Positions 27,406-39,887 of a stretch of 64,000 nt of DNA are shown here, piece by piece. The DNA comes from an uncultured Alphaproteobacteria bacterium. Its GTDB lineage: Bacteria > Pseudomonadota > Alphaproteobacteria > HIMB59 > GCA-002718135. A program made the translations under genes and the position numbers. Position 1 is the first letter of the stretch. Every line of letters starts with the position of its first letter. The notes under the pieces were generated by a model. It was given only the letters and a program-made list of their open reading frames with translations. It was not told where the DNA came from and did no database searches. The stretch is from positions 102,415 through 166,414 of the forward strand of contig CABYXC010000002.1 in assembly GCA_902522865.1 (NCBI GenBank), read 5' to 3'.

Positions 27406-28726
27406 AATTAATATACCTGAGTTTGAAGTTTCAGAATTTAACGAAGCATTAAAAGAAGTAATTGAAACCAATTTTAATTATGTCAGAATTAAAGGAGAGA
27501 TTTCTGAGGTTAAAACTGCAACAAGAGGTCAAATCTATCTAACACTTAAAGACGAGGATTCTATTTTAAGTGGAGTTATCTGGGATCAGAAAAAAAAATA
27601 TTTAGATCTAAATCCAGAAATAGGACTAGAAATAATAGCAACAGGGAGAATTACCACATGGTCTCGCTATAAAACTACTTACCAAATAGATATTGATAAA
27701 ATTGAAATTGCAGGAGAGGGAGCACTTCTAAAACTTATTGAAGAAAGAAAAAAAAGACTTCAAAAAAAAGGTTATTTTGATGAAGATAAAAAAATTCCAT
27801 TACCTTTTTTGCCTGAGAGATTAGGTATTATTACCTCTCCAACTGGCTCTGTAGTACACGATATAATTAATAGAGTGAATGATCGTTTCCCAATGCCTTT
27901 AGATATATGGCCAGTTTCTGTACAGGGTGTTGAAGCAGCAAATAGCATTATAAATGCTATCGAAGGTTTCAACAAACTTAAATCTAGTAAACCAGATGTT
28001 CTAATTGTTGCTAGAGGCGGAGGAAGTACTGAAGACTTAATGGCATTTAATGATGAACATCTAGCAACAAGTGTATTTGAATCAAAAATACCAATTATTT
28101 CAGCAATAGGTCATGAAACAGATACAACAATAATTGATTTAGTATCAGATTTGAGAGCTTCTACGCCAACTGCAGCAGCTGAAAAAGCTACTCCAGTAAA
28201 ATATGAATTGATAGAAAAAATTAAAAATTTACAACTGAGATTAAACACCAAAGTAAATTCACAAATTCAGTCCAAAAAGGAAAATTATGATTATTTAAAT
28301 AAATTTCTTAAATCCCCAAGCTCAATAGTTAATAATTACAAAGAGAAACTTTTAGATGATTTTAAAAATTTAACATTATCAATTGAAAACAAATTTAGCA
28401 TATCTAAATTAAAACTCATAAATTTAGGTAAATCTGTAATTTCACCAGATACTCTAGTAAGTTTAACACAAGCAAAGATAATTAATCTTTCAAAAAATCT
28501 TAATTTAAATATTGCTAATAACTACAAAGATAATCTTGAAAAATATAAAGCAAATATCAGACTACTTAATTCAAATTCAATCTCTTCAAATCTTAAAAAG
28601 GGATACTCTATTTTGATGAATAAATCGAAAATTGTTAAGACTACAAAAAAAATCACTCATAATGATCAGTTATCTGTTAAGCTTATTGATGGTACAATTG
28701 ATATTAAGGTAAAAAAAATTAACTAA
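27395..28726 (+). CDS. xseA: exodeoxyribonuclease VII large subunit
   Basis: 443 aa. An N-terminal OB-fold (VRIKGEISEVKTATRGQIYLTLKD) precedes the nuclease domain with VARGGGSTEDLMAFND and AIGHETDTTIIDLVSDLRASTPTAAAE. A long Lys-rich helical region follows, as in the family. It degrades single-stranded DNA together with XseB, which is not in the window. It overlaps tadA by 11 bases and converges on the acyltransferase gene with an eight-base overlap. Confidence 0.94.
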   Translation: MIDKINIPEFEVSEFNEALKEVIETNFNYVRIKGEISEVKTATRGQIYLTLKDEDSILSGVIWDQKKKYLDLNPEIGLEIIATGRITTWSRYKTTYQIDIDKIEIAGEGALLKLIEERKKRLQKKGYFDEDKKIPLPFLPERLGIITSPTGSVVHDIINRVNDRFPMPLDIWPVSVQGVEAANSIINAIEGFNKLKSSKPDVLIVARGGGSTEDLMAFNDEHLATSVFESKIPIISAIGHETDTTIIDLVSDLRASTPTAAAEKATPVKYELIEKIKNLQLRLNTKVNSQIQSKKENYDYLNKFLKSPSSIVNNYKEKLLDDFKNLTLSIENKFSISKLKLINLGKSVISPDTLVSLTQAKIINLSKNLNLNIANNYKDNLEKYKANIRLLNSNSISSNLKKGYSILMNKSKIVKTTKKITHNDQLSVKLIDGTIDIKVKKIN

Positions 28727-29582
28727 ATCTCTTGTGTTGCCAAAACCATTGAGAAGGATCTGATTTAATCCAATCTTCTATTTTATGATGTATCGTTTCC
28801 ATCATTTGATTATCACTGATATTTACATCATTATGATAAAAAGGCTCAAGAAAGGTTAGCTCGATTTTTCCATTATCAACTCTTTTATTTTTAATTGGGA
28901 TTATTGGTAATTTATATTTTCTGGCTAGTTTTAAAAAACCTGTTTGTGTTTTAACTTTACGTTTAAAAAATAAAACCTCTTCGCCAGAAGAATCTTTTTG
29001 ATCAATTACAACCAACATTGATAAAGAGTTTTTTATAGCTTCAGTAATATCTTTTGCACTTTTTTTTCCTTTTGGAGTATAAAAACTCTTAGATGATACA
29101 AGCGAATTTGTTCTAATTTTTAATAATAATTTATCTAAAAAATGATTATTAATATGTCTATATACTGCACCTAGATTTATACCAATTCTATCTAAACTAG
29201 GTACTACAACTTCCCAATTAGACTGATGAATACATATAAATATTGCTTGGGAATTATTTTTAATTAAATTTTCGATATTTTCAATTTTATTGTATTTTAT
29301 TTTTTTTTTATCAAATAAATAATTTAAACTTGGGAGTTCAGAAATTGTCCTTCCTAGATTATCCCAACTTTTTTTAACTATACTTTTAACTTCTTCCTCT
29401 TTCATATTAGGAAAAACATATTTACAATTCTTTATTGCAGTCTTGTTAGCACCAGATAATTCACCAAAAAAACTAAACATAAAAGAAGCAAATTTAGCCG
29501 ATAAATTTAATGGTAAAAGTTTAAATAAAAAAAATACTATAAAAACTATAATATATTCAAAAAAATAAATTATATTTTTCAT
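28719..29582 (-). CDS. lipid A biosynthesis acyltransferase (LpxL/HtrB family)
   Basis: 287 aa membrane-anchored acyltransferase with one N-terminal hydrophobic helix. The HX4(D/E) catalytic motif is HQSNWE, followed by the family segments VDQKDSSGEEVLFF and DPSQWFWQHKRF. It adds a secondary acyl chain to Kdo-lipid A. It is last in the leftward lipid A operon, four bases overlapping lpxK. Acyl-chain specificity cannot be told, so it is not named lpxL or lpxM with certainty. Confidence 0.9.
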   Translation of the reverse strand: MKNIIYFFEYIIVFIVFFLFKLLPLNLSAKFASFMFSFFGELSGANKTAIKNCKYVFPNMKEEEVKSIVKKSWDNLGRTISELPSLNYLFDKKKIKYNKIENIENLIKNNSQAIFICIHQSNWEVVVPSLDRIGINLGAVYRHINNHFLDKLLLKIRTNSLVSSKSFYTPKGKKSAKDITEAIKNSLSMLVVIDQKDSSGEEVLFFKRKVKTQTGFLKLARKYKLPIIPIKNKRVDNGKIELTFLEPFYHNDVNISDNQMMETIHHKIEDWIKSDPSQWFWQHKRFS

Positions 29583-30577
29583 ATTGCTAAATCATTAATT
29601 TTATTCTCTAAAATGTTACCTAATATTTCTTTAAGTAAATTTTCATCTTCAAATTTAATTTCCCCATTCAAAGTGCTTACTAAAGACCGATAGGATTTAG
29701 GAATTCTAACAAAATCTTTTTTTGTAGTAACTAATACTGATTTCGTAAGATTTGCATTTTCTGCTAAATTTAACATATCATTTTCATCAAAAATATGGTG
29801 ATCAGGATAGCTGATTTTTTTTTCTAAAATAGCACCTTGTTCAGAAAGTGAATTATAAAATTTTTCAGGGTAAGCAATTCCTGCAAAAGCTGTTACTTTT
29901 TGATTTTTATATATTTGATTGTCTGTACTTATTTGAAACTTGGCATGAATAATAGGGACAGTGCTTGGAATTTTATCTTTTACATCTTCAGATATTTCTC
30001 CAATTACGATTACGAGATTTGCTCTGGAAATGCCTCTTGATATACTCTCTCTAAGAGGACCAGATGGGATTACCCTCTTATTTCCAAAGCCCTGTTCTCC
30101 ATTAATAACAATAATTGAAAAATCTTTTTGAAGAGTCGGATTTTGAAAACCATCATCCATAATTATGCAATCTGCACCTTTTTCTTTAGCTAAAATAAAG
30201 GATTTATTTCTATCCTGACCAATCCAAGTTGGAGCAACTTCAGCTAGTAACAAGGATTCATCTCCGACACTTTTTGCTGAGTGCCACTCTTCAACAAGAA
30301 CATTAGATGTTTCAACACCACCATAACCTCTTGAAACAAAGTGAGGATTATATCCATTAAGCTTTAATAAATTTCCAATTTTTAAAGCAACTGGTGTTTT
30401 ACCAGCTCCTCCCACCACTATATTCCCAATACAAATTACAGGAATTCCAGAAGATGTTTTTCTGCTAACAAAATTTCTTATTTTTGTTCCAAATCTAAAT
30501 AGTAATGAGAGTGGATATAAGGAATTCGATAAATATGTGTCATTTTTTTTATACCAAAATTTAGGAGCTTTAAGCAT
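29579..30577 (-). CDS. lpxK: tetraacyldisaccharide 4'-kinase
   Basis: 332 aa kinase that phosphorylates the lipid A disaccharide at the 4' position. The Walker A is GNIVVGGAGKTPVAL, followed by SRGYGG, DESLLLAEVAPTWIG and the DDGFQNP Walker B-like region. Start ATG 30577 (MLKAPKFWY) is chosen because it lies one base after the waaA stop; the frame is open further upstream but only inside waaA. Confidence 0.94.
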   Translation of the reverse strand: MLKAPKFWYKKNDTYLSNSLYPLSLLFRFGTKIRNFVSRKTSSGIPVICIGNIVVGGAGKTPVALKIGNLLKLNGYNPHFVSRGYGGVETSNVLVEEWHSAKSVGDESLLLAEVAPTWIGQDRNKSFILAKEKGADCIIMDDGFQNPTLQKDFSIIVINGEQGFGNKRVIPSGPLRESISRGISRANLVIVIGEISEDVKDKIPSTVPIIHAKFQISTDNQIYKNQKVTAFAGIAYPEKFYNSLSEQGAILEKKISYPDHHIFDENDMLNLAENANLTKSVLVTTKKDFVRIPKSYRSLVSTLNGEIKFEDENLLKEILGNILENKINDLAI

Positions 30578-30578
30578 T

Positions 30579-31799
30579 TTAATTAATGTACTTTTCGATG
30601 TCTTTGAAAAGCTTTTCTTTTTCAAAGAAAGATCTATTAGAAAATTCAAGTGCATTTGCTTGAATCTTTTTTATTTCCAAATTATTATTTAGTAATTCTT
30701 TCATCTTTATATCAATATCTTTAAACTTATTTACCATTATACATGAATTTGCTTTTACCATATCTTCATAAATATTAGTCCAATTATCAACATAATTACC
30801 GCTAATAATAGCACATCCATAACTTGCAGGTTCTATGGGATTGTGTCCGCCAATATTTTTTAAAAAAGAACCACCTAAAATAACTAAATCACTAATTTTA
30901 AAATATTGATCTAATTTTCCAAAACTATCAATTATTACGATATTATTTTCTTCAAATTCTTTTTTAGATTCTAAAGAAATATTAAATCCCTCTTTATTTA
31001 ATTCTTGTTTAATTGTACTTATTCTTTCTGGATGTCTTGGTGCGAGATAAATTTTTAAATTAAATTCAAGAATTGTTTTTTTAATACATTTAATTATCTC
31101 TTTTTCTTCATTTGAATGAGTACTTGCAATCATGATTGTATTTGCATGATCATTATTTATTGAAGAACTTTTTTTATTCTTAGCTAATTTTAAATTTCCA
31201 ATATAGTCAATTTGTAAATTTGTTAATTCTTGAATTCTTTTTTTGTCATTTTTGCTTTGGGCAAAAATTTTATTAAAACTCTTTAATGAATTTCTGTAGA
31301 AATTTTTTGTATTTTCCCATCTTTTACAAGATGATGGAGAAATCCTTGCATTTAAATATAAACAATTGATATTTTTAACTCTAATTTTATTAAGCATATT
31401 TGGCCAAATATCTGACTCTATCCATAAGATCAGATTTGGTTTCCAAAAGTTTAAAAATCTTGAACACCATAGAGGCACATCAAATGGGATGTACTGATGG
31501 ATAATTTTATTTTTATAAAACTCCTTAATATATTCCGCAGAAGATTTTGTTGTTGTAGTAACTAAAATATCAAATACTTTATGATATCGTTCTATAATTA
31601 AATCTGTAGATTTAAACTCGCCAATACTTGCTGCGTGTATCCATAAAATTTTTTTCTCACTATTTTTTTTTACCGTTGGTTTTCCAAGCCTTTCCATAAA
31701 TCTTAGTCTGTCCTCTTTTTTTCTATAGATGCGAATAAATAAATTAAAAATAATTACTGGTATGAGAAGAGTACTGAGTATTTGATATATTCTAAGCAT
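30579..31799 (-). CDS. waaA: 3-deoxy-D-manno-octulosonic acid (Kdo) transferase
   Basis: 406 aa GT-B glycosyltransferase that adds Kdo to lipid IVA. It has an N-terminal membrane anchor, the catalytic Glu region in WIHAASIGEFKS, ESDIWPNML, the ASTHSNEE segment and the C-terminal GGSFLKNIGGHNPIEPASYG signature. It overlaps the DUF374 acyltransferase gene upstream by eight bases. Confidence 0.94.
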   Translation of the reverse strand: MLRIYQILSTLLIPVIIFNLFIRIYRKKEDRLRFMERLGKPTVKKNSEKKILWIHAASIGEFKSTDLIIERYHKVFDILVTTTTKSSAEYIKEFYKNKIIHQYIPFDVPLWCSRFLNFWKPNLILWIESDIWPNMLNKIRVKNINCLYLNARISPSSCKRWENTKNFYRNSLKSFNKIFAQSKNDKKRIQELTNLQIDYIGNLKLAKNKKSSSINNDHANTIMIASTHSNEEKEIIKCIKKTILEFNLKIYLAPRHPERISTIKQELNKEGFNISLESKKEFEENNIVIIDSFGKLDQYFKISDLVILGGSFLKNIGGHNPIEPASYGCAIISGNYVDNWTNIYEDMVKANSCIMVNKFKDIDIKMKELLNNNLEIKKIQANALEFSNRSFFEKEKLFKDIEKYIN

Positions 31800-32463
31800 T
31801 TAGATTTTTTTCTGCTGATTCCATGCAATCATTAATTTTTTCTTCCAAGAAATTCTTATATTTATCTAAATCATCATCTTTAGTAGAAGAAGGAATAATA
31901 ATTGGTTCACCCCAGACAAATCTACATTTTGAAAATGGATATGTTATTAAAAAAGAGTCCCAAGATTTAAGTTTAATATTTTTATTTGAAGCAAAACCAA
32001 GTGGTATAATTGGGACTTGAGAATGAATTGCAATTTTTATAATTCCTTCTGAGACTTTCTTATTTGGGCCTCTTGGTCCATCAGGAGTAATACCGATATA
32101 ATTTTTATCTTTTAAAATTTTAAATACTTTTCTTAATGACGGTGATTTATTTTTTGACATTATAGAAACATTTTTTAAATTAAAATGACCTGCAATATAT
32201 GCACCAAAACGACCATCACTATGACTAGATGCTAACATATTTAACACAGCTTTACTTTTCCATACATGTCCTATCATCATCAATTGACCATGCCAAAATG
32301 CTAAAATAAATGGTTTATTCTCTCTCCATAATTTTTCTGGTAACTCAGAGTGTATAATCTGTATTTTAGAAGTGTAACATACAAATAAGATATATAGGTA
32401 ACCTATAAATGCCAAAATTTTTTGAGATATAGAAAATTTAAAAATTTTTTTTTTAAAACTCAT
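31792..32463 (-). CDS. DUF374 lysophospholipid-acyltransferase-fold protein
   Basis: 223 aa with one N-terminal hydrophobic segment. Landmarks are FWHGQLMMI and ASSHSDGRFGAYI, then ITPDGPRGPNKKV. DUF374 proteins stand between msbA and waaA in many alphaproteobacteria and are thought to act on lipid A or Kdo-lipid, but a defined reaction is lacking. It overlaps msbA by 11 bases and waaA by eight. Confidence 0.88.
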   Translation of the reverse strand: MSFKKKIFKFSISQKILAFIGYLYILFVCYTSKIQIIHSELPEKLWRENKPFILAFWHGQLMMIGHVWKSKAVLNMLASSHSDGRFGAYIAGHFNLKNVSIMSKNKSPSLRKVFKILKDKNYIGITPDGPRGPNKKVSEGIIKIAIHSQVPIIPLGFASNKNIKLKSWDSFLITYPFSKCRFVWGEPIIIPSSTKDDDLDKYKNFLEEKINDCMESAEKNLNA

Positions 32464-34201
32464 TTTCCAATTGTTCTCTAAGTTGTAATTTTTTATAAAT
32501 TGTTGATTTTGAAATTAACTCTTCATGCTTTCCCTGACTTTCAATTTTGCCTTTATCTAAAACGTAGATAATGTCTGCGTCTTCTATTGTGCTTAATCTA
32601 TGTGCAATTATTAGTTTGGTTTTATTATTCATCAGACTATTTATTGTTTCATGAATTTTATTTTCAGTTATGTTATCTAAAGAAGATGTAGCTTCATCCA
32701 TAATTAAAAGTGGCGCATCTTTAATTAGAGCTCTTGCAATAGCAATTCTTTGTCGTTGTCCACCTGATAATTTTATGCCGTTTTCTCCAATAACAGTGTG
32801 TAGTTTTTGATCTAATTCTTCTGAAAAACTATCTACACCAGCATTTTTAGCGACTAAATTAATCTCTTCGTCAGTTGCTTCAATGTTTCCATATTTAATA
32901 TTATTAAATATACTCTCATTAAATAAAATTGTTTCTTGAGTAACTATTGAAACACTATTTCTTACATCTGTTAGATCTAGTTCTTTTATATCTTTAGAGT
33001 TAATTAATATAGAGCCTGAATAATTATCATATAATCGCAAAATTATATTTGCTATAGTTGATTTACCAGATCCAGATAAGCCAACTACTGCAACTTTTTT
33101 TCCTTTTGGTATTCTTAAACTTATTTTATCAAGTACTGTATTATCGTTATATGCAAATGAAACGTCTTTAAAAACAATATCTCCATCTAGATCTATGGTT
33201 TTTTTTGGAGAAATATTTTCCATATTTTTTTCGCTTGTATCTAAAAGTTTAAAAATTCTCTCAGCTCCAGCTAGTCCTTCTTGGACACTAATGTTTAGAT
33301 TGCCAAGTGCCTTTACCGGTTGATAAGCTAGAAGAAGACTTACTAAAAAACTCATAAATTGACCTGTTGTCATACTTTCATTTAAGACAAAAACACCCCC
33401 AGCATAAATTGAGAGTGCTACAGCTAGACTTCCAATGAATTCCATCAAAGGGCTTAAGCGATTGCTAATAAAAGCAGATTTTGTAAAATATTTTTGAATA
33501 AAACTAATTGTTTCAAAAGCTCTTTGTTTTTCATAGTTTTCTCTGGAGTATGCTTTTACTTGTCTAATACCTTTAATGCTCTCAGCTAATACATTAGAAA
33601 AAACTGCAATTTCGTTTTGGATAGTGTAAGTAATTTTTCTTATACTCTTTCCAATTTTTCTTATGGGCCAGATTGCTAAAGGGAATGCAAAAAAAGCAAA
33701 AAGAGTTAGAGTCCAACTTTGGTAAAACATATTACCTAGTAAAAAAATAATAACTAAAACATCTTTTATAATTCCTGTTACAGATTTAACTATTGCAAGT
33801 CTTAAGTAGTAAGTATCATTTATAAGTCTTGAAATTAAATTACCTGACTTAGAGTCATTATAAAATTTCATATTCAAATACATAAGTTTTTCAAACATCT
33901 GAGTTTGAAGTTTTGCAATAATAGAATGTGCAACTTTACTCATTTGATAAGAGTGAGTATATGTCGCCAATCCTTTACAGAGGGTCACTATAATAATTGC
34001 AATTGGAATTAAAAATAACATTTCTTTATTCCCTTTGATTAAGACTTCATCAAGCGCAGGTCTTACTAACCAAGCATGTAAACCTGTTGCTGCTGCTGAG
34101 ATAATCATCATCAATAAAGCTAATATTATTTTGAGTTTATGACTCATTAAATAATCAAAAACTATTCTTGAAGTAACTGACTGTTTTTTATCTGAAGACA
34201 T
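32453..34201 (-). CDS. msbA: lipid A export ABC transporter, MsbA family
   Basis: 582 aa half-transporter with six predicted membrane helices and a C-terminal ATPase. Walker A is GLSGSGKST, the signature is LSGGQRQRIAIARAL, Walker B is LLIMDEATSSLD and the H-loop is IIAHRLS. The position in the lipid A gene run makes lipid A-core flipping the natural role. The start is ATG 34201, overlapping the ubiA stop by one base; a TTG one codon upstream is also possible. Confidence 0.92.
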   Translation of the reverse strand: MSSDKKQSVTSRIVFDYLMSHKLKIILALLMMIISAAATGLHAWLVRPALDEVLIKGNKEMLFLIPIAIIIVTLCKGLATYTHSYQMSKVAHSIIAKLQTQMFEKLMYLNMKFYNDSKSGNLISRLINDTYYLRLAIVKSVTGIIKDVLVIIFLLGNMFYQSWTLTLFAFFAFPLAIWPIRKIGKSIRKITYTIQNEIAVFSNVLAESIKGIRQVKAYSRENYEKQRAFETISFIQKYFTKSAFISNRLSPLMEFIGSLAVALSIYAGGVFVLNESMTTGQFMSFLVSLLLAYQPVKALGNLNISVQEGLAGAERIFKLLDTSEKNMENISPKKTIDLDGDIVFKDVSFAYNDNTVLDKISLRIPKGKKVAVVGLSGSGKSTIANIILRLYDNYSGSILINSKDIKELDLTDVRNSVSIVTQETILFNESIFNNIKYGNIEATDEEINLVAKNAGVDSFSEELDQKLHTVIGENGIKLSGGQRQRIAIARALIKDAPLLIMDEATSSLDNITENKIHETINSLMNNKTKLIIAHRLSTIEDADIIYVLDKGKIESQGKHEELISKSTIYKKLQLREQLENEF

Positions 34202-35064
34202 CAAAAAGTATGTAAAAGTAAAAATAACATAATTGCAAAAATATTATTTTGTCTGAAATAATAATTTGAACTTAACGGTGATGTTATATCCCATTTCTGA
34301 ATTGCTATATACGTACAAATTGCAATAGTGGCTATAATAATTGAACTAAGTAAAAAATTTGAGGAATTCCATACGAAATAAGACAATATAATTAAGATAA
34401 TAAGATAGCATGTTTGAACAAATCCTTTACCATTTTTATCAAAATAAACTGCAGTAGATTTGATATTATTTAAAACATCATCTGACCTATCTTGGTAGGC
34501 ATAAATCGTATCATATGCTAAAGTCCAAAAAATACATAAAAAATACAATAAAAGAAAATCAAATGTAATGCCTGTATTAAATTGCATTGAAACTATTAGC
34601 ACACCCCAACTAAAAATAATTCCAAGGAATAATTGTGGGAAGAAAGTTATTCTTTTCATAAAAGGATATAAAATAACAAATGGAAAACTTAACAAACCTA
34701 ATACAATTGATTTAAAATTAAACTCGAGAAGAATGAAAAAACTAATTACCAATAATATTATTAATAATAATATCGCTTCAGTAATAGAAATCTTTTTTGA
34801 TGCTAAAGGTCTAAATTTAGTACGTTTAACTTTTTGATCAAAATCAATATCAATAATGTCATTAATTATACAACCCGCACTTCTCATTAAAAAAGAACCA
34901 ATTAAAAAAAGTATATACCAAAATAATAGTTTAGAAGTTTCTGTTTTTAGTAACGCTAAACCAAACCAACAAGGCCACATTAATAGAAGGAAGCCAATAG
35001 GTCTGTTAAGTCTGATTAACTCGCAGTAATCAAATATTTTTTTTACAACTAAGTTATCCCACAT
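34201..35064 (-). CDS. ubiA: 4-hydroxybenzoate polyprenyltransferase
   Basis: 287 aa membrane prenyltransferase of ubiquinone synthesis. The first Asp-rich motif is NDIIDIDFDQKVKRTKFRPL and the second is AYQDRSDD. About eight hydrophobic segments are visible. It is first in the leftward run with msbA and is divergent from rsmE, with 35 bases between the starts. Confidence 0.93.
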   Translation of the reverse strand: MWDNLVVKKIFDYCELIRLNRPIGFLLLMWPCWFGLALLKTETSKLLFWYILFLIGSFLMRSAGCIINDIIDIDFDQKVKRTKFRPLASKKISITEAILLLIILLVISFFILLEFNFKSIVLGLLSFPFVILYPFMKRITFFPQLFLGIIFSWGVLIVSMQFNTGITFDFLLLYFLCIFWTLAYDTIYAYQDRSDDVLNNIKSTAVYFDKNGKGFVQTCYLIILIILSYFVWNSSNFLLSSIIIATIAICTYIAIQKWDITSPLSSNYYFRQNNIFAIMLFLLLHTF

Positions 35065-35099
35065 ATATGAATATAATGTTATAATTCTAAACTATTGTA

Positions 35100-35831
35100 A
35101 TGAAAATGTCTAAAACACGATTATTTGTATCAAAAAAATTATCAGCCAATATTTTAATTTATATAAAAAATAAGCAGCACCACTTTCTGAAAAATGTTCT
35201 TAGAATCAAAAAAGAAGACAACATAAATTTATTCGATGGTTTGACAGGTGAATGGCTATCTAAAGTAATTTCTATCAATAGAGATAACATTGTTTTACAA
35301 ATACAAAACAAATTGAGAGATATTCCTCAAGAATCTGATTTATGGCTAATATTTGCTCCAATCAAATCTTATAGAATGAATATCACCATTCAAAAAGCTA
35401 CCGAGCTTGGCATCTCTAGATTTATTCCAATTTTGACAGAATATACAAATCAATCAAAAATAAATTTTAAAAATTTTGAATTAAATATGATTGAAGCATC
35501 AGAACAATCTCAGAGATTGTCAATTCCGACTTTAGAAAAAACAATTAAACTAGATGATTTAGTAGATAATTTTCCATCTGATAGAGGACTAGTATTTTGT
35601 GACGAAGGAAATGAAAATTTACCAACTATTTACAATGCATTAATTAATGAAACAAAAAAATACAAAAAATGGTCTGTCATTATTGGACCTGAAGGTGGTT
35701 TTTCTGAAAAGGAACGAAGAACCATCTCTTCTTTGTCTTCATGTATATCCGTCTCTTTAGGAAAAAGAATTCTACGATCAGATACTGCAACTACAGCTGC
35801 AATTTTTTCTATTCAATCGGTTATTGAATAA
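35100..35831 (+). CDS. rsmE: 16S rRNA (uracil1498-N3)-methyltransferase
   Basis: 243 aa SPOUT-fold methyltransferase. Visible family motifs are the N-terminal HHFLKNVLRIKKED, then KATELGISRFIPILTE, IIGPEGGFSEKE and LGKRILRSDTATTAAI at the C-terminal knot. ATG 35100 or the ATG two codons later could both serve as start. No strong terminator is seen between this gene and coxB. Confidence 0.93.
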   Translation: MKMSKTRLFVSKKLSANILIYIKNKQHHFLKNVLRIKKEDNINLFDGLTGEWLSKVISINRDNIVLQIQNKLRDIPQESDLWLIFAPIKSYRMNITIQKATELGISRFIPILTEYTNQSKINFKNFELNMIEASEQSQRLSIPTLEKTIKLDDLVDNFPSDRGLVFCDEGNENLPTIYNALINETKKYKKWSVIIGPEGGFSEKERRTISSLSSCISVSLGKRILRSDTATTAAIFSIQSVIE

Positions 35832-35929
35832 ATCATAATGAGCGACAACCTGTCCTAGAATTTTGCCTCTAAATCACTGGTTAATTTACTGAATAATTTA
35901 TTTATTAGTGTATACAATAACTAATTAAG

Positions 35930-38339
<2,410 letters not shown>

Positions 38340-38344
38340 TTTAC

Positions 38345-39265
38345 GTGGATGCTAAATCCTTAGAAGCTGGTTATAGCAATAATTTTCTCTTAAGAAAATT
38401 TAAAGGTTATTACGAACTAATGAAACCAAGAGTTATGTCCTTGGTTATCTTTACAGCGTTTGTTGGAATGTTTTTGGCACCTGGGCAGATAACATTTCTA
38501 AATAGTTTTCTTGTAATAGTTGCTATTGCGTTGGGAGCTGGTTCTTCAGCAGCAATAAATATGTGGTTCGATGAAGATATAGATAAAACTATGGAAAGAA
38601 CAAAACTAAGACCAATTCCGCTTGGAATAGTTTCTAAAAATGAAGCCTTAGTTGTAGGAATATTTACAGGGACTATTTCTTTAATTTTGATGCAATGGTT
38701 CTCGAACTCGTTAGCAACTAGTTTACTTCTTTTTACAATTCTCTTTTATGTATTTATCTATACATTTTGGCTTAAACGAACAACTTCATTGAATATAGTC
38801 ATTGGAGGAGCAGCCGGAGCAATTCCTCCAATTATTGGGTGGACAGCGGTTATTCCTGAATTAAATTTCTTACCAATTAGTTTATTTGTAATTATATTTT
38901 TTTGGACCCCTCCTCATTTTTGGGCCCTATCCGTATATAGATATAATGATTATAAAAACGCCAATGTGCCTATGTTACCAAATGTAAGCAGTATTGAAGA
39001 TACAAAAAAACAGATTGTTTATTATGCTGTAATATTAATTTTATCGAGTTATCTTCCATACTTAGATAGCAATGTTGGAATAATATACTTAGCTATAGTT
39101 ACTATATTAAATTTATTATTATTTAATAGCTCTTTAAAGCTAAAAAAATCTAGAGAAAAAAAATCAATACCAAATTCTGAAGGGTTAAAATTTTTTGCTA
39201 TTTCAATTCTTTATTTATTCAGTTTATTCTCAGCATTATTGATTGATCATGTGGTACTAAGATGA
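38345..39265 (+). CDS. ctaB: protoheme IX farnesyltransferase (heme o synthase)
   Basis: 306 aa membrane prenyltransferase that makes heme O from heme B. The Asp-rich motif is NMWFDEDIDKTMERTKLRPIPLG, and TPPHFWALSVYRYNDYKNANVPMLP is the second conserved block. The start is GTG 38345, five bases after coxA. It overlaps the next small gene by four bases (ATGA). Confidence 0.95.
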   Translation: MDAKSLEAGYSNNFLLRKFKGYYELMKPRVMSLVIFTAFVGMFLAPGQITFLNSFLVIVAIALGAGSSAAINMWFDEDIDKTMERTKLRPIPLGIVSKNEALVVGIFTGTISLILMQWFSNSLATSLLLFTILFYVFIYTFWLKRTTSLNIVIGGAAGAIPPIIGWTAVIPELNFLPISLFVIIFFWTPPHFWALSVYRYNDYKNANVPMLPNVSSIEDTKKQIVYYAVILILSSYLPYLDSNVGIIYLAIVTILNLLLFNSSLKLKKSREKKSIPNSEGLKFFAISILYLFSLFSALLIDHVVLR

Positions 39266-39369
39266 AAAATAGAAGAAGAAAAAATATTATCACTTTAATT
39301 ATTCTACTTTGTATTGTCGCATTCTTCTATTTGTGGACTCTATTCAAGGCTAATATTTTTGGAGTATAA
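39262..39369 (+). CDS. 35-aa single-span membrane protein of the cox operon
   Basis: This small gene lies in the space between ctaB and ctaG. It starts with ATG in an ATGA overlap with the ctaB stop and ends with TAATG shared with the ctaG start, so translation is coupled on both sides. The protein has a basic N-terminus (MKNRRRKN) and then one hydrophobic helix (ITLIILLCIVAFFYLW). Small hydrophobic proteins (CoxF/CtaF type) occupy this slot in many alphaproteobacterial cox operons and are linked to oxidase assembly. The identity is inferred from position and topology. Confidence 0.75.
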   Translation: MKNRRRKNIITLIILLCIVAFFYLWTLFKANIFGV

Positions 39370-39884
39370 TGACAAATACTAGAACAGCTTTAGGGTTATC
39401 ATTAATTGTTCTAACAATGATAACTTTAGTTGCTTTCTCTGTACCCCTATATGACTTATTCTGTCGTGTTACTGGTTATGGTGGTAAGACAAGCACATCT
39501 GAGTTCCCTTCATCATCAATTTTAGAAAGGGATATTAATCTTAAATTTAATGCTGATGTTAATGATAGTATAAACTGGACATTCACCGCACCAGAAAATA
39601 TTAAATTTAAGGTTGGTGAAAATAAACTTGTTAACTATAAAGCTACCAATCAATCTGACGTTGAAACAATTGGAACTGCGACATTTAATGTTTTACCAGA
39701 AAAGGTTGGTCCGTATTTTATTAAAACACAGTGTTTCTGTTTCGAAAAGCAGGCTTTAAAACCTGGTGAAACAGTTGAAATGCCGGTTGTGTTTTATATA
39801 GACCCTTCAATTAATGAAGATCCAACAATGAAAGATGTCGAAGAGATAACATTGTCATATACCTTTTTTAAATATATAGAATAA
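39369..39884 (+). CDS. ctaG: cytochrome c oxidase assembly protein CtaG/Cox11
   Basis: 171 aa copper chaperone for CuB of subunit I. It has one N-terminal membrane helix, then the periplasmic Cox11 domain. Landmarks are VPLYDLFCRVTGYGGKT and the copper-binding CFCFEKQALKPGE. The start overlaps the stop of the preceding small gene. Confidence 0.95.
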   Translation: MTNTRTALGLSLIVLTMITLVAFSVPLYDLFCRVTGYGGKTSTSEFPSSSILERDINLKFNADVNDSINWTFTAPENIKFKVGENKLVNYKATNQSDVETIGTATFNVLPEKVGPYFIKTQCFCFEKQALKPGETVEMPVVFYIDPSINEDPTMKDVEEITLSYTFFKYIE

Positions 39885-39887
39885 CCA

